Origin: JBJXHN01 sp046233135 | Lineage (GTDB): Bacteria > Pseudomonadota > Alphaproteobacteria > Rhodospirillales > Rhodospirillaceae | DNA: 64,000 nt | Reading direction: 5' to 3' | NCBI GenBank assembly: GCA_046233135.1 | Contig: JBJXHN010000003.1 | Coordinates: 496,001 to 560,000 of the forward strand | Part shown: positions 22,661-30,326 of the stretch, piece after piece | Position numbering within the stretch: the stretch's first letter is position 1 | Layout: every line of letters starts with the position of its first letter | Made by a program: the position numbers and the translations under genes | The notes under the pieces: model-generated | Told to the model about the DNA's origin: nothing | Database searches by the model: none | The model's input: the letters and a program-made list of their open reading frames with translations, nothing else

Positions 22661-23839
22661 ATGCTGCGCCACTTCCCTATCGACGAATATGAAGACCGCT
22701 GGCGTCGGGTCGAAGACATCATGACCGGGGCCGGTTTCGACGCCGCCGTGGTCGTCGGCCGCGGGGGCGGCACGATGGACAACTGTGGGGACATTCTCTA
22801 TCTCTCGAACCACTATTCGGTCAGCGGCGGAATGGACTCCCGCATCTGGTCGGCCCGCTCCTTCTCAGGTGTCATCCTGCAAAAAGGCAAGGCACCGGAG
22901 TTGCACATCGACGAACCCGAGCCACGCCGCGACCTGGTGGTGATAGACGCGGTGTACTGCGACAATCACCCGTTCCAGTCGATCGCCCGGCGCCTGAAGG
23001 CGCGCGGGATCACGGGGCGTGTGGCCTTCTGCGGCAGCTGGCTTACCCCCGTCAAGTATTGGCGTCAGCTCGCCGGGGCCACACCCGATATCGAGTGGGT
23101 CGACCTGGATGACCTCGTGCGTCGCGCCAGGGCAATCAAAAGCCCGCGCGAACTCGACACCTATCGCATCGCCGGGGCCGCCGCGACCGAAGCGACCGAC
23201 GTGCTCATGACGTCCCTGGTGGCGGGCATGACCGAACGCGACGCCGCCGCCGAGGCAGCCCGTGTCACCGTCGCCCGGGGCGGACGCATCCAGGCGATCG
23301 GCGCGAACCATGGCGACACGATGGATTACGATTACCGCTATCCGCTGACCGGCGCAGCCGCTGATGCCCCCGCACCGGGTGACCTCGTGCGCGGTACGGT
23401 GCATGCGGCCTTTCAGCAGGGCTACTACCTCGATCCGGGGCGGACCGCTGTCTGCGGCGGCAAGCCCGCCCCCCTGCAGAAACGGCTTATCGAGGCCACT
23501 GCCGATATCGTATGCACACTGTCCGACATGATGCGGCCTGGCGTTCTGTTGAAGGACGTCGCCGCCGAAGGAGATCGTCTCACCGCCGCCTTCGGAGGCG
23601 TAGAGTCCGCCATCATGAAGAACTTCCCGTTCTTCGGTCACGGCATCGGCCTGTCCTTCGAACAGCCCCGCATCTCCACGGTGATGTCGGAGCCAGACGA
23701 CAGGGTCCGCGAGAATATGGTGTTCGGCGTCGAGGCATTCCTCGCCGACGAGGGCATAGGATCGGCGTTTGTGGAGGACATCCTGATCATCGGAAAAGAC
23801 AGGAACGAGCTGCTCACCCGCTCGCCGTATATGTACTAA
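22661..23839 (+). CDS. M24-family (Xaa-Pro peptidase/creatinase fold) hydrolase
   Basis: This 392-residue pita-bread-fold protein has an N-terminal creatinase-like domain (about 10-150) and a C-terminal catalytic domain. Of the five usual metal ligands, Asp258 (YYLDPGRT), His327 (GHGIGLSFE), Glu358 (GVEAF) and Glu372 (SAFVED) are present. The first Asp, expected after GDLV, is missing (RGTVHAAF). So it may bind one metal, or none like creatinase, and hydrolyse a non-peptide substrate. ATG 22661 follows GAGGAA. Its end overlaps the convergent kinase gene by 26 bp. Probably acts on the compound imported by the ABC system. Confidence 0.83.
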   Translation: MLRHFPIDEYEDRWRRVEDIMTGAGFDAAVVVGRGGGTMDNCGDILYLSNHYSVSGGMDSRIWSARSFSGVILQKGKAPELHIDEPEPRRDLVVIDAVYCDNHPFQSIARRLKARGITGRVAFCGSWLTPVKYWRQLAGATPDIEWVDLDDLVRRARAIKSPRELDTYRIAGAAATEATDVLMTSLVAGMTERDAAAEAARVTVARGGRIQAIGANHGDTMDYDYRYPLTGAAADAPAPGDLVRGTVHAAFQQGYYLDPGRTAVCGGKPAPLQKRLIEATADIVCTLSDMMRPGVLLKDVAAEGDRLTAAFGGVESAIMKNFPFFGHGIGLSFEQPRISTVMSEPDDRVRENMVFGVEAFLADEGIGSAFVEDILIIGKDRNELLTRSPYMY

Positions 23840-26561
23840 CGGAAGCGCCCTCCTCTTCCCCCGCGCCGGCCCGGGACAGAAGGTGAGCGAGCATGGCGCG
23901 CAGGCGGGCCGGGCGGAGGGGTTTGGTCATCAGGTCACACCCCGCCGCCGCCACCGCATGGGCCACCTCCGGCGTGCGGTCGGCGGTGATCACCAGCCCG
24001 GGCAAGACCCGCTCCCCATAGCGCGCCGCCGCAGCGGCCACCACGTCCAGGCCGGTTTCTCCATCCGCCAGATGGTAGTCGGCGATCAGCACGCTCGGCC
24101 GGGGGGTCATCGCGGCCATATGGGCCGTCGCTTCGACCACCGTCGTCGCCGTTTCCACCTGACAGCCCCAGCCTTCCAGCAGCTCGCGCATGCCCGCGAC
24201 GATGGAGGTTTCGTTGTCGACAATCAGCACCCGGTGTCCACCCACCGCCCCGCCGGGGGCGGATGCCGCCGGACGGGGCGCCACCGCGGCGGGGGTCACC
24301 GGCTCGCCATAGGGAATCACCAGACCGAAGAACGACCCGCGCCCGGGCTGCGAGCGCACCACCACTTCGTGCCCCAGGCCGACGGCGATGCGTTCGACGA
24401 TGGCCAGGCCAAGCCCCACCCCGTTGTCGGTGGTCGAGGTCCGCTCCCGTTTCAGCCGGCGGAACTCCTCGAAAATCTCCTTCAGCTTGTCCTGGGGGAT
24501 GCCGATACCCGTATCCCAAACCCCCACCAGCAACCCTTCCGGCCGCCGGCGGCAGCCCATCAGGATGCCGCCGGCATCGGTGTAGCGCAGGGCGTTGGAC
24601 AGGAAGTTCCGCAGCACCCGGTTCACCAGCTTGTAATCGGTGCGCACCACCCGGGCACATCCGACCGTGCGCAGGGTCAGCCCCTTGGCCGCCGCCAGGG
24701 GTTCATATTCCGCCGACAGCATCGACAGCAGGCCCCCGATAGAGAAGTCCCGGGGATCGGGGTTCAGCACTCCGGCCTCCAGGCGGGAGATCTCCAGCAG
24801 CGAGGACAGCAGGTCGTCCACCGCCTCCAGCGCCGTGGTCAGATTGCCGAGGATATGCCGCTCCCTCTCCCCCAGCGAGCGTTCGGCCAGGGCGGCGGCG
24901 AAAACCTGCGCGGCGTTCATGGGCTGCAACAGGTCGTGGCTGGCCGCCGCCAGGAACTTGGTCTTGGACAGATTGGCGTTGTCCGCCGCCGCCTTGGCCT
25001 GGCGCAGGGCTTCGTTCAGGTCCATCAGGGCGGCAGTCCGTTCGGCCACCCGGCGTTCCAGGTTCTCGTTGGCCTCTTGCAGGCCCCGCGCTGCCCGCCG
25101 GCGTTCGGTGATGTCCTGGATCAGGGCGAAGAAGCCCAGCACCTCCCCATCCTCGGCGATATGGGGGATGTAGGTGGCGTGGGCGTATTCGATGGAGCTT
25201 TTGTCCGAGGGCATGGGCATTTCGTAGGTCACGAACTCCCCCTTCATCGCCCGCTCCACATAGATCTCGCGCTTCCGGTAAAGGTGGCCGCCCAGGGCGT
25301 CCTGCATGGTGTGACCGTCGATTTCGCTGCGCGGACGACCGAACCAGTCCTCATACGCCCGGTTGGTGAAGCGGTAGCGCAGGTCGGCATCCACATAGGC
25401 GATCAGCGCCGGCATGGCATCGGTGATCAGCCGCAGCCGACGTTCGCTGTCGCGCAGGGCTTCGGCGGCGCGGGTGCGTTCGGTGATGTCGGTATAGGTG
25501 GACACGAAGCCGCCGTCGGGCATGGGATTGCGGCGGATTTCCAGGGTCTGGCCGGCCGGCCCCCGCAGCTCCAGCATCGCCGGCCGGCCGAGCAGGTCGC
25601 GCAGCCGCTCGTCCTCCAGCAGCGCCCGCAGGGTTGCCGCGTCGCGCCCCGCCAGCTCCGCCTCACCGCTTCCCCAGGCGGCGTCCTCTCCCTCGCCGTC
25701 GCCACCGCCCAGCACTTCACGCAGCTGGGCATGGACGGCGGGATGGCGGATCAGGTCTTCCAGCGGCGTGCCCAGGGGCACCATGCCGGCATCCAGCCCC
25801 AGCAGATCGGTGAACTGGCGGTTGGAGGCCACCAGCATGTGGTCGCGGTTGAACACGCTGATGCCCTGGGTGATCGTGTCCAGCGTAGCCTGGAGCAGCG
25901 CGGATTTCTTGGCCAGTTCGGCTTCGCGCAGGCGCTGCTCGGCCAGCTTGATTTCGGTGATATCGGCGTAGATGCCCACGGTACCGCCATCCCGGGTGGC
26001 GCGTTCGCTGACCCGCAACCAGGTGCCGTTGCCCAGTTGCACCACCATCGGCTCGCCGGGGGTACCCTGGTGGGTGGCGCGCATTTCCCGCCAACTGGCG
26101 GCCTCGATCAACCCTTCTTCCGAAGCGGCCTTGAGGAAGGCGGTAAAGGACGCCCCGGGGCGGATGAAGGACTTCAGGCCACGCCAGATGGTCTTGAACT
26201 TGGTGTTGCAGATGACGATGCGATCACGACGATCGCAGAGCAGAAAGCCGTCCGAAACGGTCTCGATGGCATCGGCGAGGCGAATCTGGGCGGTTTCCGC
26301 CTCGGTTTTCGCCTGGGACAGCTCCTGATTGGTCTTTTCCAGATCGCGCATCGCCTGACCGAGGGCCTGCGTGCGCTCCCGCACCCGGTTTTCCAGGACA
26401 ATGGCCGTCTGAAACAGGGAAAACGCATTGCCCTGGTAGTCCATGCTGCGCTCGACCCGGTCCATCAGCACCCGATTGATCTTGCGCAGCTTGGCGTTCT
26501 CCCTCAGCAGGGCCTCGCGATCCTCGGGCGGCGGCTGATCGCCGAAAATGCCGCTGTTCAT
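23814..26561 (-). CDS. Hybrid sensor histidine kinase with three PAS domains and a receiver (ErcS'/NahK-like)
   Basis: This 915-residue cytoplasmic kinase has no membrane segments. In order: coiled coil (15-95), PAS (93-205, with PAS-7-like KFKTIWRGL), PAS (222-362), PAS/PAC (372-488), coiled coil, HisKA with phospho-His542 (ASHDLLQPMNA), HATPase (about 640-755; DTGIGIP, NGVGLGLAI) and a receiver (775-895) with Asp828 (VLIADYHL). ATG 26561 overlaps the FIST-gene stop (ATGA) and has GGGAGGG upstream. Relatives control PQQ alcohol oxidation in pseudomonads. The last eight codons lie inside the convergent hydrolase gene. Confidence 0.9.
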   Translation of the reverse strand: MNSGIFGDQPPPEDREALLRENAKLRKINRVLMDRVERSMDYQGNAFSLFQTAIVLENRVRERTQALGQAMRDLEKTNQELSQAKTEAETAQIRLADAIETVSDGFLLCDRRDRIVICNTKFKTIWRGLKSFIRPGASFTAFLKAASEEGLIEAASWREMRATHQGTPGEPMVVQLGNGTWLRVSERATRDGGTVGIYADITEIKLAEQRLREAELAKKSALLQATLDTITQGISVFNRDHMLVASNRQFTDLLGLDAGMVPLGTPLEDLIRHPAVHAQLREVLGGGDGEGEDAAWGSGEAELAGRDAATLRALLEDERLRDLLGRPAMLELRGPAGQTLEIRRNPMPDGGFVSTYTDITERTRAAEALRDSERRLRLITDAMPALIAYVDADLRYRFTNRAYEDWFGRPRSEIDGHTMQDALGGHLYRKREIYVERAMKGEFVTYEMPMPSDKSSIEYAHATYIPHIAEDGEVLGFFALIQDITERRRAARGLQEANENLERRVAERTAALMDLNEALRQAKAAADNANLSKTKFLAAASHDLLQPMNAAQVFAAALAERSLGERERHILGNLTTALEAVDDLLSSLLEISRLEAGVLNPDPRDFSIGGLLSMLSAEYEPLAAAKGLTLRTVGCARVVRTDYKLVNRVLRNFLSNALRYTDAGGILMGCRRRPEGLLVGVWDTGIGIPQDKLKEIFEEFRRLKRERTSTTDNGVGLGLAIVERIAVGLGHEVVVRSQPGRGSFFGLVIPYGEPVTPAAVAPRPAASAPGGAVGGHRVLIVDNETSIVAGMRELLEGWGCQVETATTVVEATAHMAAMTPRPSVLIADYHLADGETGLDVVAAAAARYGERVLPGLVITADRTPEVAHAVAAAGCDLMTKPLRPARLRAMLAHLLSRAGAGEEEGASVSTYTASG

Positions 26562-27718
26562 GATCCCTCCCCCCGGGAGCGGCCGATGGCCACCCCGGTG
26601 AAGGTCTGGTTCACATGCATGGCCTGATACTGCTCGCCATAGGTATTGAAACCGACCACGGTATGAGTCCGGAACACCCGGGCAAGCGCCTCTTCCAGCC
26701 CCTTGGCGCGGACCTCCAGACGGCGGAAGATGCAGTCGCACGCCAGAATCAGCTGCGGCGGACCGATGGCGGCGTGGACCCGCTCGATGGCCTGTTCCAG
26801 GTTTTCCAGGATATCCATGCCCCGGGCGGCGGTCAGCACGATGCCTTCATCGATGGCGCAGAAGAAGGTCAGGCTACCATCGGCTTCCACCTTCTGGATG
26901 GACCGCACATAGGGCTGGCCGCCGACGGTGACGACCACCGGATGGCTGGCGAAGGCCATGGGATCCAGGTTGGCGCTATCCAGGCCCACCAGGCGGGCAT
27001 ATTCGGCCATGGCCGGTTCAGCATTGATTTCCCGCACCACCCGGGTGGCGGGACTGGCATCGGTAACCACCATCTTCGGGCCGCCGGCCTGGAAATGCTC
27101 GGTCTTGAACACGGTGAAAGGGGCGCGGGAGCCGACGAAGACCACCACCGCACTGTCCTGCAGCACCTCGCCCCCCAGGATCAGCCAGGTCCGGCCGAAA
27201 CACAGCCCGTCCCCGGCCGATCCACCGAACAGGGGGATCTCGTCCATGGCGGTATAAAGCGCGCTGACCACGGTTTCCTCGGCCAGCGACAGGCCGTCGA
27301 TCATCAGGAAGGCGAAAATACTGTCACGGCCGATATCCGGCGCCCCCTCCCGCAACTGGCCCAGCGCGGTCTGCACCAGCTCGATCCCCTGATCGACGCG
27401 GAAGTGGCTGAGGGATTTGATGGGATGGGCGACCGCATAGAAGTCGGGGGCGGCGAAACTGACCGCTGACACGGTGCCTTCGCCGTAGCCATCGGGAGTC
27501 AGCTCGCCGGCGGTGGTGCAGCCGACCACCAGGGCGGGGGCAAAGGCCGCTTCCAGCAGCGGGGCCAGGGCGCGCACGTCGTAGCGATGGCTGACAAAAA
27601 CCACCACCAGACTGAGCGAGGGCATATCCAGCCCGGCCTTCAACTCCGCCACGACCGTTTCCGGCGCCGTTGCCGTGGACGTTGCCGTGCGGATGGTCAC
27701 CAGTCCGTCATCCCTCAC
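26558..27718 (-). CDS. FIST-domain sensory protein
   Basis: This 386-residue cytoplasmic protein has FIST_N (about 25-215; VGCTTAGELTPDGYGEGTVS, FGGSAGDG) and FIST_C (about 225-365; ILACDCIFRRLE, VGFNTYGEQ). FIST domains are predicted small-ligand sensors found with signalling proteins. It is coupled to the hybrid kinase by ATGA, so it probably presents a signal to it. I chose GTG 27718 because AAGGGGGA lies about 6 bases upstream; the frame is open to 28021 but that part overlaps the repeat-rich dcw leader and does not look coding. A GTG six codons earlier is also possible. Confidence 0.85.
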   Translation of the reverse strand: MRDDGLVTIRTATSTATAPETVVAELKAGLDMPSLSLVVVFVSHRYDVRALAPLLEAAFAPALVVGCTTAGELTPDGYGEGTVSAVSFAAPDFYAVAHPIKSLSHFRVDQGIELVQTALGQLREGAPDIGRDSIFAFLMIDGLSLAEETVVSALYTAMDEIPLFGGSAGDGLCFGRTWLILGGEVLQDSAVVVFVGSRAPFTVFKTEHFQAGGPKMVVTDASPATRVVREINAEPAMAEYARLVGLDSANLDPMAFASHPVVVTVGGQPYVRSIQKVEADGSLTFFCAIDEGIVLTAARGMDILENLEQAIERVHAAIGPPQLILACDCIFRRLEVRAKGLEEALARVFRTHTVVGFNTYGEQYQAMHVNQTFTGVAIGRSRGEGS

Positions 27719-27819
27719 CGTTTCCCCCTTATGCACCACCCGCCCGTTCACGGACCGCCGGCTCTGTTGTCGAGCCCTTGGGGAAAGTGTGCGGCCGGAA
27801 GCAGGGGGTTGACCAGCCC

Positions 27820-27833
27820 TTCTTTGGTCGAAG
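27820..27833 (-). promoter_or_regulatory. Candidate quinoprotein-regulon box upstream of the FIST-kinase operon
   Basis: On the minus strand CTTCGACCAAAGAA shares TCGACCAAAG with the exaC box at 6056. It lies about 100 bases upstream of the FIST start codon, which supports placing this sensor in the alcohol-oxidation regulon. Confidence 0.4.
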
Positions 27834-27927
27834 CGGTCAGAGAGGGGGACCGAGCGATCCCGGGCAGGGTCCCGCGAAAGCGTCCCCGACTCCCCACGCT
27901 GTCCCATCTCCCCCCACGGCCCTGTCC

Positions 27928-27984
27928 CATGGCATCCCATGCCAGCCCCATGAGCGTCCCCCATGGGGGCACATGGGATCCCAT
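27928..27984 (-). promoter_or_regulatory. Distal CCCAT array (MraZ-box-like)
   Basis: CCCAT begins at 27928, 27938, 27949, 27960 and 27980, with a one-mismatch copy (CACAT) at 27970, giving steps of 10, 11, 11, 10 and 10. On the minus strand this is ATGGG repeated once per helical turn. The known MraZ target in E. coli is TGGGN direct repeats with 5-base spacers, also a 10-bp period. Confidence 0.5.
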
Positions 27985-28018
27985 GGAGGCGCGCCGCCAC
28001 ATTCTCGCCAGAGCCGCT

Positions 28019-28054
28019 CATTGTAAATGGAACGTACAGTGAACATTTACAATG
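28019..28054. promoter_or_regulatory. LexA-type box inside a 10-bp-arm palindrome
   Basis: GAACGTACAGTGAAC (28030-28044) fits the alphaproteobacterial SOS box GAAC-N7-GAAC exactly. It is framed by CATTGTAAAT (28019-28028) and ATTTACAATG (28045-28054), perfect 10-bp inverted arms. It lies about 250 bp before the mraZ start in the only long leader of the dcw cluster. TACAAT at 28048-28053 could be a -10 element covered by the site. Confidence 0.5.
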
Positions 28055-28171
28055 CTCACAAGGCTTTTATCTCTATTTTTCAATGCTTTTTCGGCGTTTC
28101 CGCACAAAAGGGCCGTTACTTTACGGAATTTTAAAGCGTGCCCCATTTTCTCCCAGATTTTCCTACAGATT

Positions 28172-28217
28172 TCCATGGCGGCCCATTGACCACCCATACC
28201 ATCCCATGAGATACCAT
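28172..28217 (-). promoter_or_regulatory. Proximal CCCAT array (MraZ-box-like)
   Basis: TCCAT at 28172, CCCAT at 28182, 28193 and 28203, and ACCAT at 28213 follow with steps of 10, 11, 10 and 10. On the minus strand they read ATGGG with 5-6 base spacers. The array ends 87 bases before the mraZ GTG and probably serves autoregulation of the cluster. Confidence 0.55.
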
Positions 28218-28303
28218 GTTTACTCAGGATCGGTCCCGCCTGCGCGCAACTTCGCGGCACCGACCATGAGTCCGGTAGCGACATGGTTGTCTTGGAGGCG
28301 GAT

Positions 28304-28774
28304 GTGGCCCTACGGCCGTTCATCAGCACGTTCACGAATAAAGTTGACCGGAAGGGACGCGTGTCCGTTCCGGCCAAGTTTCGTGCCGTGCTGCAGGCCG
28401 CCGAGTACAACAGCATCGTCGTGCGGCCCGACCCCGTCCGGGGCTGCCTTGAAGGCTACGGCATGGACCGTCTGGAGCGTCTGGCAGAGGCCACGCCCGA
28501 AACCCTGGACATCGACGAAGCCGGTGAATCCTATCAAATCCTCGCGGAATCCGAAGAACTGCCCTTCGATCCCAACGGCCGCGTGCTGATCCCCGATCAT
28601 TTGCTGGACGCCGCCGGGATCGGCGAAACCGCCGTTTTCGTCGGGCTCGGCCGCCTGTTCCAGATCTGGGACCCGGATGCCTACGCCACCTTCAAGCAGG
28701 ACACCCTGCGCGCCGCCGCCGCCCGCAAGGCCAAGGCCAAGGACGCCGCCGGCAGGACGGAGGGCGCGGCATGA
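28304..28774 (+). CDS. mraZ: Division/cell-wall cluster transcriptional regulator MraZ
   Basis: This 156-residue protein has two SpoVT/AbrB-like swapped-hairpin domains. The first contains STFTNKVDRKGRVSVPAKFR and the second LPFDPNGRVLIPDHLL. MraZ forms a ring, binds TGGG repeats and represses its own operon. I chose GTG 28304: GGAGG lies 5 bases upstream and the family's N-terminus then aligns. The in-frame ATG at 28283 has no ribosome site. The stop overlaps rsmH by ATGA. Confidence 0.92.
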   Translation: MALRPFISTFTNKVDRKGRVSVPAKFRAVLQAAEYNSIVVRPDPVRGCLEGYGMDRLERLAEATPETLDIDEAGESYQILAESEELPFDPNGRVLIPDHLLDAAGIGETAVFVGLGRLFQIWDPDAYATFKQDTLRAAAARKAKAKDAAGRTEGAA

Positions 28775-29790
28775 CCCCCACCTCTGGCATGACCCCCACC
28801 CCTCAGTCTCCCCACGTCCCGGTGATGCTGCCCGGTGTGCTGGACACCCTGAGCCCCCGCGACGGCGGGCTGTATGTGGATTGCACCTTCGGCAACGGCG
28901 GGTATAGCCAGGGCCTCCTCAAGGCGGCGGACTGTTCCGTTATCGCCCTGGACCGCGATCCCTCCGTCCGCCCCCGCGCCGCCGAGCTGGAAGCCGCCTA
29001 CCCCGGCCGCTTCCGTCTGCTGGAAGGCTGCTTCGGCGATATGGCGGGCCTGCTGGAGGCCGCCGGCGTCGGCCCCGTGGATGGCGTGGCCGTCGACCTG
29101 GGCGTGTCGTCCATGCAGCTGGATCAGGCCGAGCGCGGCTTTTCCTTCCAGGCCGATGGTCCGCTGGACATGCGCATGTCCTCCAGCGGTCCCACCGCCG
29201 CCGATCTGGTCAATAGCCTGGGCGAAGAAGAGCTGGCCGGCGTCATCTTCCGCTACGGCGAGGAACGCCACTCCCGCCGCATCGCCCGGGCCATCGTCCG
29301 CCGCCGCGCCGAGACCCCGTTCGAGCGCACTGCCGACCTGGCCTATGTGGTGCGCGGCGCCATGCCCGGCGGAGCCGGCCGGCGCGGAGAGGGCATCGAT
29401 CCCGCCACCCGCACCTTCCAGGCCCTGCGCATCCAAGTGAACGACGAGCTGGGCGAGCTGGACCGGGTGCTGAGTGCCGCCGAACAGGTCCTGGCCCCCG
29501 GCGGCCGTCTGGCGGTGGTCAGCTTCCATTCCCTGGAGGACCGCATCGTCAAGACCTTCCTGCGTGACCGCTCCGGTGTCGCGGCCGGGGTGTCGCGCCA
29601 CCTGCCGCCCACCCTATCGGGCACGGGTGGCGAGCGGGAGCCAACGTTCCGCCTGCTCCACCGCCGCGCCCAGCGTCCCGACGACGGCGAATGTGCGGTC
29701 AACCCACGCAGCCGCTCCGCCCGCCTGCGGGCCGCCGAACGGACCGATGCCGCCCCCTGGCCCACCTCCAACAAAGGACATGATCGATGA
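28771..29790 (+). CDS. rsmH: 16S rRNA (cytosine1402-N4)-methyltransferase RsmH
   Basis: This 339-residue SAM-dependent enzyme methylates C1402 in the ribosomal decoding centre. It has N-terminal HVPVMLPGVLDTL, SAM motif VDCTFGNGGYSQ, DLGVSSMQLD, FQALRIQVNDEL and SFHSLEDRIVK. The ATG overlaps the mraZ stop (ATGA); a second Met six codons on is possible. It sits at the conserved second position of the dcw cluster. Confidence 0.96.
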   Translation: MTPTSGMTPTPQSPHVPVMLPGVLDTLSPRDGGLYVDCTFGNGGYSQGLLKAADCSVIALDRDPSVRPRAAELEAAYPGRFRLLEGCFGDMAGLLEAAGVGPVDGVAVDLGVSSMQLDQAERGFSFQADGPLDMRMSSSGPTAADLVNSLGEEELAGVIFRYGEERHSRRIARAIVRRRAETPFERTADLAYVVRGAMPGGAGRRGEGIDPATRTFQALRIQVNDELGELDRVLSAAEQVLAPGGRLAVVSFHSLEDRIVKTFLRDRSGVAAGVSRHLPPTLSGTGGEREPTFRLLHRRAQRPDDGECAVNPRSRSARLRAAERTDAAPWPTSNKGHDR

Positions 29791-30326
29791 TCCGCCCGAT
29801 CTATCTTCTGTGGGCCGCCTTGACCCTGGTGGTGGGCACCGGCCTGTTCCTGGTGGCCTATGCCGTCGACGAGCGTCAGGCGCACCTGGCCAAGCTGCAC
29901 GAAGACATCCGCAAAACCACCGAGACGATTCATATCCTGAAGGCGGAATGGGCCTATCTGAACGATCCCTCGCGGCTGGACCAGCTGTCCGATGACCTGC
30001 TGGGTCTGAAGCCCATCCGGCCCGACCAGTTCACCACTATCGCCGCCCTGCCCGACCGTCTGCTGCCCGCGCCGGACCGGTTCCCCTCGTCCCCGTCTTC
30101 GACGCCGTCCCATTCCACCCCGCCCGTCGGCAATGCCCCCTTGGCCAACGACAACACAACAGCACCCGCGGCGGGGTCCGGGGCGGAAGCGGGGGTTTCG
30201 CCCGTTTCCGCCCCCCTTCCCATGCTCAAGCCCACCCCGGCATCCTTCTCGGGCAACGCCGCACGGACGGCCTTCGGCACTCCGCCCCTTCAAAGCCGCC
30301 AGCCGACGGAGGGACAAGCGCAATGA
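29787..30326 (+). CDS. ftsL: Cell division protein FtsL
   Basis: This 179-residue bitopic protein has one membrane helix (about 5-26) and a periplasmic coiled coil with QAHLAKLHEDIRKTTETIH, then LKAEWAYLNDPSRLDQLS, the alphaproteobacterial FtsL signature. A Pro/Ser-rich low-complexity tail of about 75 residues is longer than in E. coli FtsL (121 aa). It links FtsB and FtsQ in the divisome. Both ends overlap neighbours by ATGA. Confidence 0.85.
   Translation: MIRPIYLLWAALTLVVGTGLFLVAYAVDERQAHLAKLHEDIRKTTETIHILKAEWAYLNDPSRLDQLSDDLLGLKPIRPDQFTTIAALPDRLLPAPDRFPSSPSSTPSHSTPPVGNAPLANDNTTAPAAGSGAEAGVSPVSAPLPMLKPTPASFSGNAARTAFGTPPLQSRQPTEGQAQ

Larger units (their letters stand above)
27719..28303. 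promoter_or_regulatory. Divergent leader of the FIST-kinase operon and the dcw cluster
   Basis: This 585-bp gene-free region holds, in order, a TTCTTTGGTCGAAG element (27820-27833) sharing TCGACCAAAG with the exaC box when read toward the FIST gene, a first CCCAT array, a LexA-type palindrome, an AT-rich stretch (28055-28140) that probably contains the mraZ promoter, and a second CCCAT array. No CtrA-type TTAA-N7-TTAA site was seen. A precise -35/-10 could not be fixed by eye. Confidence 0.55.

Noticed and set aside
18293..23839. The GntR/ABC/hydrolase block as a prophage or transposon
   Set aside because: No integrase, transposase, tRNA end or flanking direct repeats were found; only composition and context suggest acquisition.
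23883..26627. A 914-codon plus-strand open frame opposite the hybrid kinase
   Set aside because: Its composition is that of a mirror frame of the kinase gene, whose PAS, HisKA, HATPase and receiver motifs are all clear on the minus strand.
27928..27984. The CCCAT array as a CRISPR or tandem-repeat locus
   Set aside because: Units are only 5 bp with 5-6 bp variable spacers, far too short for CRISPR; helical phasing fits a protein-binding array.
27719..28021. N-terminal extension of the FIST gene by 101 codons
   Set aside because: The extension translates the phased CCCAT array into a low-complexity Gly/His/Met run and has no ribosome site, whereas GTG 27718 has a good one.
28283..28303. ATG 28283 as the mraZ start
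   Set aside because: No Shine-Dalgarno precedes it; GGAGG is placed correctly for GTG 28304, which also gives the family N-terminus.
27719..28303. CtrA-type sites (TTAA-N7-TTAA) in the mraZ and ftsZ leaders
   Set aside because: I looked for this alphaproteobacterial cell-cycle motif in both leaders and saw no full match.
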